Made by a program: the position numbers and the translations under genes
Part shown: one piece after another, positions 16,246 through 23,844 of the stretch
How the letters are laid out: every line of letters begins with the position of its first letter
Numbering within the stretch: the stretch's first letter is position 1
The notes under the pieces: generated by a model
What the model was told of the DNA's origin: nothing
The model's input: the letters and a program-made list of their open reading frames with translations, nothing else
Databases searched by the model: none
Origin: an uncultured Prevotellaceae bacterium
GTDB taxonomy: Bacteria > Bacteroidota > Bacteroidia > Bacteroidales > Bacteroidaceae
Direction: 5' to 3'
NCBI GenBank assembly: GCA_902799765.1
Contig: CADCBZ010000035.1
Location: 1-37,248, forward strand
Length of the DNA stretch: 37,248 nucleotides

Positions 16246-16705
16246 GTACATTGAACAATTACTGGAGCGCTATTGGGCGTGTGAGACCACACTCCAAGAG
16301 GAAGCTATCCTACGCTCTTTCTTCAGCCAAGAAGAGATTCCTGAGGCTCTCAGGAAGTATCAGGCATTGTTCACGTACGAGCAGCAGAAGAACGAGCCTT
16401 TAGGTGATGACTTCGAGGCACGTATCCTGCAGCAGATCGGTGAGGCTCCCGTAGCCAAGACCGTTTCTCTCAAAAGCCGTTTGGTTCCTCTGTTCAGAGC
16501 CGCAGCTATTGTTGCCATCGTGCTCACACTTGGCAACGCCGCTCAGGCACCATGGGAATGGGGATGGGATGATCCAAAGGATGCCTATGCCAAGTTCCAT
16601 AAGGAAAAGGTCGATTCTGTGAATGTGTTGAATACCATTCAGGCAGAAAATGTCACAGACAGCCTCAAGGAGGCTACGACAGACAATCCGACCTTGATTG
16701 AATAA
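16235..16705 (+). CDS. single-pass membrane protein, putative anti-sigma factor
   Basis: A 156-residue protein. Residues 1-80 are cytosolic, charged and helical (YIEQLLERYWACETTLQEE). One hydrophobic segment follows at about 86-106 (FRAAAIVAIVLTLGNAA), then an acidic, threonine-rich tail of about 50 residues outside the membrane. The short N-terminal domain plus one helix, encoded immediately after and overlapping an ECF sigma gene, is the usual arrangement for a cognate anti-sigma factor in Bacteroidota. It has no zinc-binding HxxxCxxC motif. Function is inferred from position and topology. Homologues are often misannotated. Confidence 0.65.
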   Translation: MDYKYIEQLLERYWACETTLQEEAILRSFFSQEEIPEALRKYQALFTYEQQKNEPLGDDFEARILQQIGEAPVAKTVSLKSRLVPLFRAAAIVAIVLTLGNAAQAPWEWGWDDPKDAYAKFHKEKVDSVNVLNTIQAENVTDSLKEATTDNPTLIE

Positions 16706-16756
16706 GATAATTTTTCTATGCTTTCTTTAATAATAACTAAAATTTTAACACGTAGT

Positions 16757-16774
16757 AGAAACTGTGAAGTTTCT
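16757..16774 (+). terminator. small hairpin after the sigma/anti-sigma pair
   Basis: AGAAACT (16757-16763) and AGTTTCT (16768-16774) flank the loop GTGA. The downstream T-tract is poor, so this is only a possible terminator. Confidence 0.35.
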
Positions 16775-16812
16775 CATTCTCTCAAATTTTTCAAAAAATA
16801 CTAACACGGAAG

Positions 16813-16843
16813 AAAAGGGCTGCTCAGAGATATCTGGCAGCCC
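16813..16843 (-). terminator. terminator of the ribF-CPBP unit
   Basis: GGGCTGC (16817-16823) pairs with GCAGCCC (16837-16843), with an inner CAGA/TCTG stem. On the minus strand the stem is followed by TTTTCTTCC. It lies 28 bases past the stop of the membrane protease gene. Confidence 0.75.
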
Positions 16844-16870
16844 ACTTCATTTTCTGATCTTCTTTCGGAA

Positions 16871-17632
16871 TTACTTCTTCAGACGGAGATTCATTTGGAA
16901 CAATGCAGGCAGGAAAATCAACAGTGAGAAACCCAAAGCCATCCACACCGACTGTTGTTGTCCACCCAAAATATCTATCAGTTTCAACGAAGGGTCTGGA
17001 TAGAGATTATACAGCACGTAAGCCACCGAATTATTCACCCAATGAAACACAACACCAGGCACAATGCTATCCGTACGATAGTACATCCAACCCAACAACA
17101 GCCCTGCTAAGAAAGCATGTGGCATCTGGGCAGGATTCACGTGGATAATCGCAAATAGTGCTGCTGAGATGGCAATGCCTACCCATGCGTTCTTATGCCA
17201 ACGGAGTAAGGCTCGTAGCACGGCACCACGAAACACCAGTTCTTCAGCCAGCGGAGCCAACAGTCCCACCACGAAGTACCCCAAACGTTCCTTCATTATC
17301 ATGCCAAACTCATCCTCCATCATGTTTGGCAACTCTGGCATCTGCTCCTGAAGCCAAGTAGAAGGGATGATGGCGCCCAGCGCAGCCAAAACACACCAGA
17401 AGAGCACTGCCCATGGACGCGTACGCACCCAGTGACGTGACACCTCCGCCCACTTTGCCAACAAGAAGAGGGCTATCACTGCTACACTAAACACAGCCAT
17501 CGTGATGATCAACCCCATAGCATCTATCTTAGCCCCAGGGCCATAGATCAACGTATAGGCGCCTTGCACGCCAAAACTCACCACCACTTGGATGGCTGCA
17601 AATATAACTGTATATATTAATGCATTCTTCAT
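16871..17632 (-). CDS. CPBP-family intramembrane metalloprotease
   Basis: A 253-residue protein with about seven hydrophobic segments. It carries the three CPBP/Abi motifs: APLAEELVFRG (Glu130, Glu131, Arg135), FAIIHVN and FHWVNNS. These place the metal-binding glutamate and histidines inside the membrane. Members process prenylated or bacteriocin-like peptides, or act as scaffolds. The substrate here is unknown. The start overlaps ribF by four bases (ATGA), so the two are co-transcribed, and a strong hairpin ends the unit at 16843. Confidence 0.9.
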   Translation of the reverse strand: MKNALIYTVIFAAIQVVVSFGVQGAYTLIYGPGAKIDAMGLIITMAVFSVAVIALFLLAKWAEVSRHWVRTRPWAVLFWCVLAALGAIIPSTWLQEQMPELPNMMEDEFGMIMKERLGYFVVGLLAPLAEELVFRGAVLRALLRWHKNAWVGIAISAALFAIIHVNPAQMPHAFLAGLLLGWMYYRTDSIVPGVVFHWVNNSVAYVLYNLYPDPSLKLIDILGGQQQSVWMALGFSLLIFLPALFQMNLRLKK

Positions 17633-18567
17633 TTTAGAAGTTGTTTTACCTGTTTCTCATCCCTCTCCAATTGTGCCACGAGTGTATCAGGCGAATCAAA
17701 ACGCCGCTCCTCGCGCAGACGAGCCACAAACGAAATGTTCACCATCTGCCCATAGAGATCACCGTTGAAATCGAGGATATTCACCTCAAGCGTCTGCTTG
17801 TGTCCATCAAATGTGGGCCTATGGCCGATGTTCATCATCGCTGCTCGCATCTGTTGTTCGCCCTCCAGTTGTGCCCATACGGCATATACACCTGGAGCTG
17901 GAATCAACTTACAAACATCTTCTGGCTCCAGATTAGCAGTCGGGTAGCCCAACTGATGGCCAATATGCTCTCCTGGCATCACACGACCCTGCAACGTATA
18001 AGGGCGTGTCAGGTAATTGGACGTCAACTCCACTTGTCCCTTCTCTGCCAATAGCTTCCGAATCACAGAAGAACTAATGGCCTGCGAGCCATCCGCCATC
18101 AACTCTGCATCGCCTCGAAGCACCTGCATACCCATCTCCTGTCCATAGCGCACATAGTCATCGAAGCCTTCTTCTCTGTTATGTCCGAAACGGTTATCAT
18201 AGCCTGTAAAGAGAGTTTTCACACAAAGACGCTCACATAATACCTGTTTCATAAACGCCTGTGCTGACAAAGCAGCCAACGCCCTTGTAAAGGGCAATAC
18301 CACCAGATAATCCACACCCAACTGAGCCATGATCGCCTTTTTCTCAGCCAGTGTGGTCAGCATCTGAGGATGGAATGAGGGATCAAGTACCTCACGAGGT
18401 GAACGATCGAAGGTCACCACCACAGAAGCCATCCCAGTCTGGCGGGCCGTATCAAGCACACGACTTATCACTAACTGATGACCACGATGCACACCATCAA
18501 ACACACCGATGGTAGCCACCGATGGTTCTGACAAGCCTATACCTTCTGAAAGGATGATCGTTTTCAT
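17629..18567 (-). CDS. ribF: bifunctional riboflavin kinase / FAD synthetase
   Basis: Converts riboflavin to FMN and then FAD. The 312-residue protein has the N-terminal nucleotidyltransferase domain (ATIGVFDGVHRGHQLVI, about 20-36; GYDNRFGHNREEGFDDY, about 124-140). The C-terminal kinase domain (about 180-310) includes RPYTLQGRVMPGEHIGHQLGYPTANL and LEVNILDFNGDLYGQ. I start it at ATG 18567 (MKTIILSEGIG). The in-frame extension to 18603 overlaps the promoter, whose TACCTTTG ends only five bases before this ATG. That means the message is probably leaderless. Confidence 0.96.
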   Translation of the reverse strand: MKTIILSEGIGLSEPSVATIGVFDGVHRGHQLVISRVLDTARQTGMASVVVTFDRSPREVLDPSFHPQMLTTLAEKKAIMAQLGVDYLVVLPFTRALAALSAQAFMKQVLCERLCVKTLFTGYDNRFGHNREEGFDDYVRYGQEMGMQVLRGDAELMADGSQAISSSVIRKLLAEKGQVELTSNYLTRPYTLQGRVMPGEHIGHQLGYPTANLEPEDVCKLIPAPGVYAVWAQLEGEQQMRAAMMNIGHRPTFDGHKQTLEVNILDFNGDLYGQMVNISFVARLREERRFDSPDTLVAQLERDEKQVKQLLK

Positions 18568-18572
18568 GGGTG

Positions 18573-18604
18573 CAAAGGTACTCAAAATCAATAGCACTGC
18601 CAAG
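18573..18604 (-). promoter_or_regulatory. ribF promoter, leaderless configuration
   Basis: On the minus strand, CTTG (18604-18601), 20 bases, then TACCTTTG (18580-18573), then five bases and the ribF ATG. The expected transcription start coincides with the start codon. Confidence 0.65.
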
Positions 18605-18640
18605 AATGGGCCACTAATTTTGTATCTTTTGGGGAAAATA

Positions 18641-18672
18641 TTTGGATTTTTGCAGGAAAAAGCGTACCTTTG
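18641..18672 (+). promoter_or_regulatory. tRNA-Met promoter
   Basis: TTTG (18641-18644), exactly 20 bases, then TACCTTTG (18665-18672). A full match to the Bacteroidota consensus. It starts a transcript with about 50 leader bases before the tRNA. Confidence 0.75.
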
Positions 18673-18727
18673 CAGCCGATAAATGAGTACTCTTGAGGTT
18701 TCGGGCCATTATTGGTATTGAGTATCT

Positions 18728-18801
18728 GGACTTGTAGCTCAGTTGGTTAGAGCAACAGACTCATAATCTGGAGGTCCCTGGTTCAAGCCCAGGCTGGTCC
18801 A
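18728..18801 (+). tRNA. tRNA-Met (anticodon CAT, elongator type)
   Basis: A 74-base cloverleaf: acceptor GGACTTG/CTGGTCC, D arm GCTCAGTTGGTTAGAGC, anticodon stem ACAGA/TCTGG around CTCATAA, T arm CCTGG/CCAGG, discriminator A, no encoded CCA. The acceptor has one G-U pair and a T-T mismatch at position 6-67. The sequence resembles elongator tRNA-Met of Bacteroidales. A CAT anticodon could also be tRNA-Ile2 if modified by TilS, which cannot be excluded by eye. Confidence 0.88.
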
Positions 18802-18809
18802 CAAAAAGT

Positions 18810-18837
18810 AAGGAGTTGGAACAATTTCCAACTCCTT
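18810..18837. terminator. bidirectional terminator between tRNA-Met and an LruC gene
   Basis: A perfect 12-bp stem, AAGGAGTTGGAA with TTCCAACTCCTT, around the loop CAAT. It separates the tRNA from the convergent lipoprotein gene that ends at 18842. Confidence 0.75.
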
Positions 18838-18841
18838 CTAT

Positions 18842-20125
18842 TTATTCATAAACCTCATATTTATCAGGATACATATACCAATTCAAGCATTTGGTTCGAT
18901 CAGCAGCCCACTCACCAAATGAGCGGCCAAGATAGGGATAGGCGCCATAAGTAAAACTCTTGGAAGTAGATTGGTAACCGATTGCCACTGCATGCAGAGG
19001 CCAACGGAAGCTTTCATAAGGAACGCAGAAAGCCCAAGGGAGGTTGTGGGCATCTGAACTCGGATTCGGCCAGAGCACCTGGGCTTTTGAATATTTATGG
19101 GTATGCACCTCATATTTGTTTCCGTTATACTCCTCAATAATAAAGGCATCCAATACATCCAACGTAAGAGAAGAAACATCCACACCATTCTTGAAGGTGA
19201 CGATATAGGTTAACTCGCGAGGATAAAATGTGCCGTATTCATCACTTTTCTCATAAGAGACATTATACCTTTTTCGCGTAATTGAACCATTATCCGAGAT
19301 AATACGATCACCTGTAGCCCAATGGGCATCTGCAAACAGATTCAGCACAGCCTCACCATTCATACTCTGCTGCATAAGAGACTTGTCCTGGATCATCGTA
19401 CGATACATATCTGGGAGTTCCCCTGCGCCAGTAATATCAAACGAAGCATCATCTACTGTCTTTACAGATTCTACTTCATTATACTTATAACCAGCAAGAC
19501 GAATGGCTGCACCCATTTGCTTCGTACCACCAACAGCTGCCAACTCTATATTAAATCGTACCTCTTGCCCATCAGAACGCTCCATAGAGACACGTAATAC
19601 CACATCATTATAATCATAATCTCCAGGCTGCGGATACTCCTCTTCATAGAGATAGACATACGTTTGTGGAAGATATTTATAGGGCATCTTCTGATGTTTT
19701 ACGATGGGATTGGAAAAATCGATACTACCAGATGAATTGGGGTTAAATGGTACAATCGTATAATAATCATCGTTGTCGATAGCTGCAACATAAAGCACCT
19801 CAAGCCTGATCGGATAAGAGATATTCATGACAACCTTACTATCTCCAGAGGAATAAGCCTCATCCACAATCTCTGCAGAAGCTTTCTCGGCAGGATTCTC
19901 CGTAAAAATCCGTATGAGTTTCAAATTTTCTACACCAGAAGGATCCACGACGAGCGTCTTTGTTGTACTCATCATCCAGTCATGATTCTCATCCACATCA
20001 GGAGCTGGAGATTCATCTTCAACAATCTCTTCATATCTCTGTTGGTCAAACTGGTTGCGGACACAGCCAGATACCATTATCACACAACAAAGAGCAACTC
20101 CAATATGCCACTTAATATCTTTCAT
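18842..20125 (-). CDS. LruC-domain lipoprotein
   Basis: A 427-residue lipoprotein with lipobox VSGC (Cys21). After an acidic linker (EIVEDESPAPDVDEN) comes a beta-rich region. The LruC / DUF4842 signature GDYDYNDVVLRVSMER follows at about residue 170, and the domain continues with IRLAGYKYNEV and ends near the C-terminus. LruC proteins are surface or periplasmic lipoproteins of unknown biochemical role, common in Bacteroidota. I start it at ATG 20125 (MKDIKWHIG). The TTG 24 bases upstream lies against the -7 box and is unlikely. It is divergent from a second, larger LruC lipoprotein gene, and the two probably share a control region. Codon use is more AT-rich than in the housekeeping genes. 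Confidence 0.85.
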   Translation of the reverse strand: MKDIKWHIGVALCCVIMVSGCVRNQFDQQRYEEIVEDESPAPDVDENHDWMMSTTKTLVVDPSGVENLKLIRIFTENPAEKASAEIVDEAYSSGDSKVVMNISYPIRLEVLYVAAIDNDDYYTIVPFNPNSSGSIDFSNPIVKHQKMPYKYLPQTYVYLYEEEYPQPGDYDYNDVVLRVSMERSDGQEVRFNIELAAVGGTKQMGAAIRLAGYKYNEVESVKTVDDASFDITGAGELPDMYRTMIQDKSLMQQSMNGEAVLNLFADAHWATGDRIISDNGSITRKRYNVSYEKSDEYGTFYPRELTYIVTFKNGVDVSSLTLDVLDAFIIEEYNGNKYEVHTHKYSKAQVLWPNPSSDAHNLPWAFCVPYESFRWPLHAVAIGYQSTSKSFTYGAYPYLGRSFGEWAADRTKCLNWYMYPDKYEVYE

Positions 20126-20146
20126 GTCTTTGTACTTTTTATGTTG

Positions 20147-20154
20147 CAAAAATA
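20147..20154 (-). promoter_or_regulatory. promoter -7 box of the leftward LruC gene
   Basis: TATTTTTG on the minus strand, followed by CAAC, lies about 21 bases before ATG 20125. Confidence 0.5.
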
Positions 20155-20250
20155 CGGAATTTAACCAATAACCACTTGATATTTTCGCACTATTCTTACC
20201 TATTTAGCATTCTTTAACTCAACAAACTACCATTCTATGATTATTTTGCT

Positions 20251-20258
20251 TACTTTTG
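20251..20258 (+). promoter_or_regulatory. promoter -7 box of the rightward LruC gene
   Basis: TACTTTTG followed by CACC. The leader is about 80 bases and begins with a palindromic ATTATTATAATAAT run (20266-20279). No clear TTTG -33 box. Confidence 0.5.
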
Positions 20259-20342
20259 CACCACATTATTATAATAATGCGAGAATATATATTCAGTTCA
20301 TAAACAATCTTTAGATAAAACAATCATAAATAATAGGAGATA

Positions 20343-22493
20343 ATGAATATGAAAAGGTATTTGATGACAGGAATTGCCGCATTAGCCATGGGCGGCATGT
20401 TTACAAGTTGTTCCCACGACATGAGTCTCTATAATGGAGATGGAACAAAGGCTGTTGTGGACAAGTATGAACAAGCATTCGTTGATGCTTATGGAGAGCC
20501 TGATGCTAATCAGACATGGGGTTTTGGTGAAAAAACTACAACCGTTGCTGGAACAAGAGGTATGACGAGGTCTGTACCGTCATCCCCTACATTTAAAGAT
20601 GGAGATTGTCCTTCTATGCCAAGTAACTATTATAATACCGTTGCCGAGGTAGAAGCTAATGTAAGCTACTATACTGGTGATGTTAACAATAAGAGTGCTG
20701 GTGACGTCTTTTACATTGACAGTAATTCTACTTTGTATAACACACAAAACAGAGACAATTTAACTATCTATGTGATTGGCAATGTGACTTATTTGGGAAG
20801 TACTGGACAGAACAACGATGGAACAACTTTTTGTGTAACCGAAGGTTCAACTCTAAAGTTAGGAAAAGTTTGCGAAAGATTGACAATTTATCTGGCTCCC
20901 AATGCCACACTTGATATTTCCGAGAGACTTGACGAAAATGGTAACAAAGCAAAAGAGACTATATATCCTGATTGGAATAACTATCAGGCCACTACAGTTG
21001 AACCTACAGCTTTTACATTCACTAAAGATAATGCAGCTCTTTATATGAATACTGGTAGTAGGGTTGTTGCTGAAGATCTCTGGTTCAAGGATGGTTACAC
21101 GGTACTGAACGAAGGTGGTACCATTGAGACAACTGATCTTCATGTAGAGAATGGTGCAGTTCTTTATAACAAGAACGAAATAAAGGCTACTGGCGTCATT
21201 GCCCTCAGGAACACCAATGGTGAAATTGACAACTTCGGCACGATGGAAGGCGCATCTATGACTTTGGATGCAAATTCTAGATTCAATAATGTAGCAGGTG
21301 GTGAGGTCACTATTAGCGGTTTGACAAAGATTAATAATGATAGTGGCAATAATGCCTGGCAGAATAATGGTCAGTTTAATACTGGTTCTTTCGAAATTAC
21401 AGGTGGTTGTCAGGATCCTGTTGCATTTAACAACTGTCATATGTCGGTTACTAATAAGTTCTTCATGAATCATGGTAACTTCGTACTTGATGGCGGTGCT
21501 GCTGTAGAGTGTGGTTCATTCGAATGGCAAGATGACAACTACTTCCACATGGGCGGTAAGGCATTACTGAAGGTAACAGGACAGCTTCTTGCCAACAATG
21601 ATGATACTGGCTATGGTTTCTATGGTGATGACACAGACTACGCTGTCATTCAGGCAGGCTCTATTGAGAAGGGTAGCCAGGGTAAGTTCCGTGCTGCTTA
21701 TTTTGGCAATATCTTTGTCGACACTGATAACCACTTTACTCAGGGCGAAAATAGTGCGGATGGTACATGGTATACCTTTGATGATAATGTGAAGTTTAGC
21801 TTTACTGACAATACTGATGTCTCAGGCTTCCAAACTCATGGAGCGAAGACAGCTCAGAAAGTCACAAACTTCAGCATTACAATTCCTGCAGATGCCAAAG
21901 GCTGTACGCCAGGATATAGCTATACCACTGGTCCTCAGCCTGTGACTGAGACCATTCGTGTGATTGCTGAGGACTTGTCTGCAAGTCAGCGTTCAGACTT
22001 CGACTTCAACGATGTGGTGTTCGATGTTTATTGGACTCATACTCCTGGAAGCTCTGACAACCAGACTGTCAAGGTTATAGTTCGTGCTGCTGGTGGTGAG
22101 TTGCCTATCTTTATCGGTAACATTGATAATGCTCTTGAGATTCACAATCTGTTTGCAAATGTTAATGACGAGAGCCGTCATATCACAAGCAAGACCATGA
22201 TGAACACCTATGCAGGTCAGCATACCTCTTACACATGTCCTGAAGTATTGGTGGAAAGCAATTGGTGGAGTGGTTCAGACATTCAAACCATTGCAAAAAG
22301 CATCAAGATCTACGTGAGGAAGTCTGGTACTGATTACGAACTGACAGCAGAGAAGGGTGAGGCTGCTTGTAAGATTGCTGTTCTCCAAGACTATGAATGG
22401 TGCAATGAGCGTGAGGATATTAATGAGAAGTATAATGGAAACTTCGAAAAATATGTAAAGGGCCAGATTGCAGATTATGAATGGTATAAATAA
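20343..22493 (+). CDS. large LruC-domain surface lipoprotein
   Basis: A 716-residue lipoprotein with lipobox TSCS (Cys23). The N-terminus has the motif DANQTWGFG (about residue 58), frequent in Prevotella surface proteins. Residues about 100-520 are rich in Asn, Thr, Gly and short beta strands (for example ALYMNTGSRVVAEDLWF, VENGAVLYNKNEI), the look of a right-handed beta-helix or adhesin-like repeat. The C-terminal part (about 540-716) carries the LruC signature SDFDFNDVVFDVYW and ends NGNFEKYVKGQIADYEWYK. It is probably exposed on the outer surface; ligand unknown. It stands alone, with its own promoter and a strong terminator, divergent from the smaller LruC gene. ATG 20343 or 20349 could be the start. 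Confidence 0.85.
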   Translation: MNMKRYLMTGIAALAMGGMFTSCSHDMSLYNGDGTKAVVDKYEQAFVDAYGEPDANQTWGFGEKTTTVAGTRGMTRSVPSSPTFKDGDCPSMPSNYYNTVAEVEANVSYYTGDVNNKSAGDVFYIDSNSTLYNTQNRDNLTIYVIGNVTYLGSTGQNNDGTTFCVTEGSTLKLGKVCERLTIYLAPNATLDISERLDENGNKAKETIYPDWNNYQATTVEPTAFTFTKDNAALYMNTGSRVVAEDLWFKDGYTVLNEGGTIETTDLHVENGAVLYNKNEIKATGVIALRNTNGEIDNFGTMEGASMTLDANSRFNNVAGGEVTISGLTKINNDSGNNAWQNNGQFNTGSFEITGGCQDPVAFNNCHMSVTNKFFMNHGNFVLDGGAAVECGSFEWQDDNYFHMGGKALLKVTGQLLANNDDTGYGFYGDDTDYAVIQAGSIEKGSQGKFRAAYFGNIFVDTDNHFTQGENSADGTWYTFDDNVKFSFTDNTDVSGFQTHGAKTAQKVTNFSITIPADAKGCTPGYSYTTGPQPVTETIRVIAEDLSASQRSDFDFNDVVFDVYWTHTPGSSDNQTVKVIVRAAGGELPIFIGNIDNALEIHNLFANVNDESRHITSKTMMNTYAGQHTSYTCPEVLVESNWWSGSDIQTIAKSIKIYVRKSGTDYELTAEKGEAACKIAVLQDYEWCNEREDINEKYNGNFEKYVKGQIADYEWYK

Positions 22494-22527
22494 AACATCA
22501 AATACTTATATACTAATAATTTCGGAG

Positions 22528-22559
22528 GAGGCATCTGCGTGAGCAGGTGCCTCTTTTTT
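22528..22559 (+). terminator. strong intrinsic terminator after the LruC gene
   Basis: GAGGCATCTGC (22528-22538) pairs with GCAGGTGCCTC (22543-22553; one T-G pair) around GTGA and is followed by TTTTTT. Confidence 0.9.
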
Positions 22560-22568
22560 AGAAATATA

Positions 22569-22600
22569 TTTGGTATTTCCCTTAATTTGCACTATCTTTG
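22569..22600 (+). promoter_or_regulatory. promoter of the SpmAB-like gene, near-leaderless
   Basis: TTTG (22569-22572), exactly 20 bases, then TATCTTTG (22593-22600). The ATG follows eight bases later (22609), so the message has almost no leader. Confidence 0.75.
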
Positions 22601-22608
22601 CACACAAT

Positions 22609-23841
22609 ATGGTATTGAATTATATTTGGATTGCGTTTTTCATCATCGCTTTTGTGATTGCGTTGGTGAAACTGGTGTTTCTGGGAGACTTCGATGTGTT
22701 CCCAGCGATGATGGATTCTACGTTTTCATCGTCAAAAACGGCCTTTGAGATCTCATTAGGTCTCACAGGTGTGTTGTCACTCTGGCTCGGTATCATGAAG
22801 ATTGGCGAGAAGGGTGGCATCGTGAATGTATTGGCCAAGGTGCTGAGTCCTGTTTTCGTGAAGCTGTTCCCTGATATCCCCAAAGGGCATCCAGTCACAG
22901 GCTCGATCTTCATGAACATCGCCGCCAACATGCTGGGACTGGATAATGCAGCGACACCCCTCGGTCTGAAGGCGATGGAGCAGTTGCAGGAGATGAACCC
23001 CAAGAAGGACACAGCCACCAACCCGATGATTATGTTCCTCGTGCTGAATACCAGCGGATTGACGCTGATACCTATTTCTATTATGGTGTATCGTGCCCAG
23101 ATGGGTGCAGCCCAACCCACAGATATCTTCATCCCCATCCTGCTGGCCACCTTCTTCTCAACGCTGGCAGGTATCATCATCACCAGTCTCTACCAGAAGA
23201 TCAACCTGCTGAACCGCACGATGCTGCTCACTCTTGGTGGTGCAGCCTTAGTGGTGGCAACGATCATCTGGGGCTTCGGACAGATGGACTCGCTGCTGAT
23301 GAATAAGGTGAGTACCACTTCTGCCAACATCCTGCTGATGACGATTATCATCGCTTTCATCGTAGCAGGCATGCGCCACAAAGTGAATGTATATGATGCC
23401 TTTATCGAGGGTGCAAAAGAGGGTTTCTCGACAGCTGTACGAATCATCCCCTACCTGGTGGCTATTCTCGTTGGAATCGGCGTTTTCCGTGCCTCTGGCG
23501 CAATGGATATGCTGATCGACGGCATCAGATGGGGCGTAGAAGCCTGTGGTGCCAACAGCGACTTCGTGGGAGCACTGCCCACAGCACTGATGAAACCCTT
23601 GTCAGGTAGTGGTGCCCGTGGTATGATGGTAGATGCAATGACTACCTATGGCGCTGATTCGTTTATTGGTCGTCTGAGTTGTATCTTCCAAGGTTCTACG
23701 GATACAACCTTCTATATCCTCGCTGTCTATTTTGGTAGTGTGGGCGTGGTGAAGACGCGTCACGCTGTGGCTTGTGGCTTGCTGGCAGACCTTGCTGGTG
23801 TCATCGCAGCCATCGCTATTGCATACTTATTCTTCAGTTAG
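22609..23841 (+). CDS. fused SpmA-SpmB-like membrane protein (nucleoside-recognition Gate domains)
   Basis: A 410-residue polytopic membrane protein. The N-terminal half resembles SpmA (FSSSKTAFEISLGLTGVLSLWLGIMKIGEKGG, and NMLGLDNAATPLGLKAMEQLQ). The C-terminal half resembles SpmB (GFSTAVRIIPYLVAILVGIGVFRASGAMD and GALPTALMKPLSGSGARG). Each half carries a Gate domain of the nucleoside-transporter superfamily. In Bacillus the two are separate spore-maturation proteins. In non-sporing Bacteroidota the fusion is common and its substrate is unknown. The upstream in-frame ATG at 22570 lies inside the promoter, so ATG 22609 is the start. The flippase gene begins three bases after the stop. Confidence 0.88.
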   Translation: MVLNYIWIAFFIIAFVIALVKLVFLGDFDVFPAMMDSTFSSSKTAFEISLGLTGVLSLWLGIMKIGEKGGIVNVLAKVLSPVFVKLFPDIPKGHPVTGSIFMNIAANMLGLDNAATPLGLKAMEQLQEMNPKKDTATNPMIMFLVLNTSGLTLIPISIMVYRAQMGAAQPTDIFIPILLATFFSTLAGIIITSLYQKINLLNRTMLLTLGGAALVVATIIWGFGQMDSLLMNKVSTTSANILLMTIIIAFIVAGMRHKVNVYDAFIEGAKEGFSTAVRIIPYLVAILVGIGVFRASGAMDMLIDGIRWGVEACGANSDFVGALPTALMKPLSGSGARGMMVDAMTTYGADSFIGRLSCIFQGSTDTTFYILAVYFGSVGVVKTRHAVACGLLADLAGVIAAIAIAYLFFS

Positions 23842-23844
23842 ACT

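Noticed and set aside
22570-22608. Earlier in-frame start for the SpmAB-like gene
   Set aside because: It lies between the -33 and -7 boxes, so it would not be in the message; the same reasoning rejects the long starts of ribF (18603), the helicase (31944) and hicA (31980).
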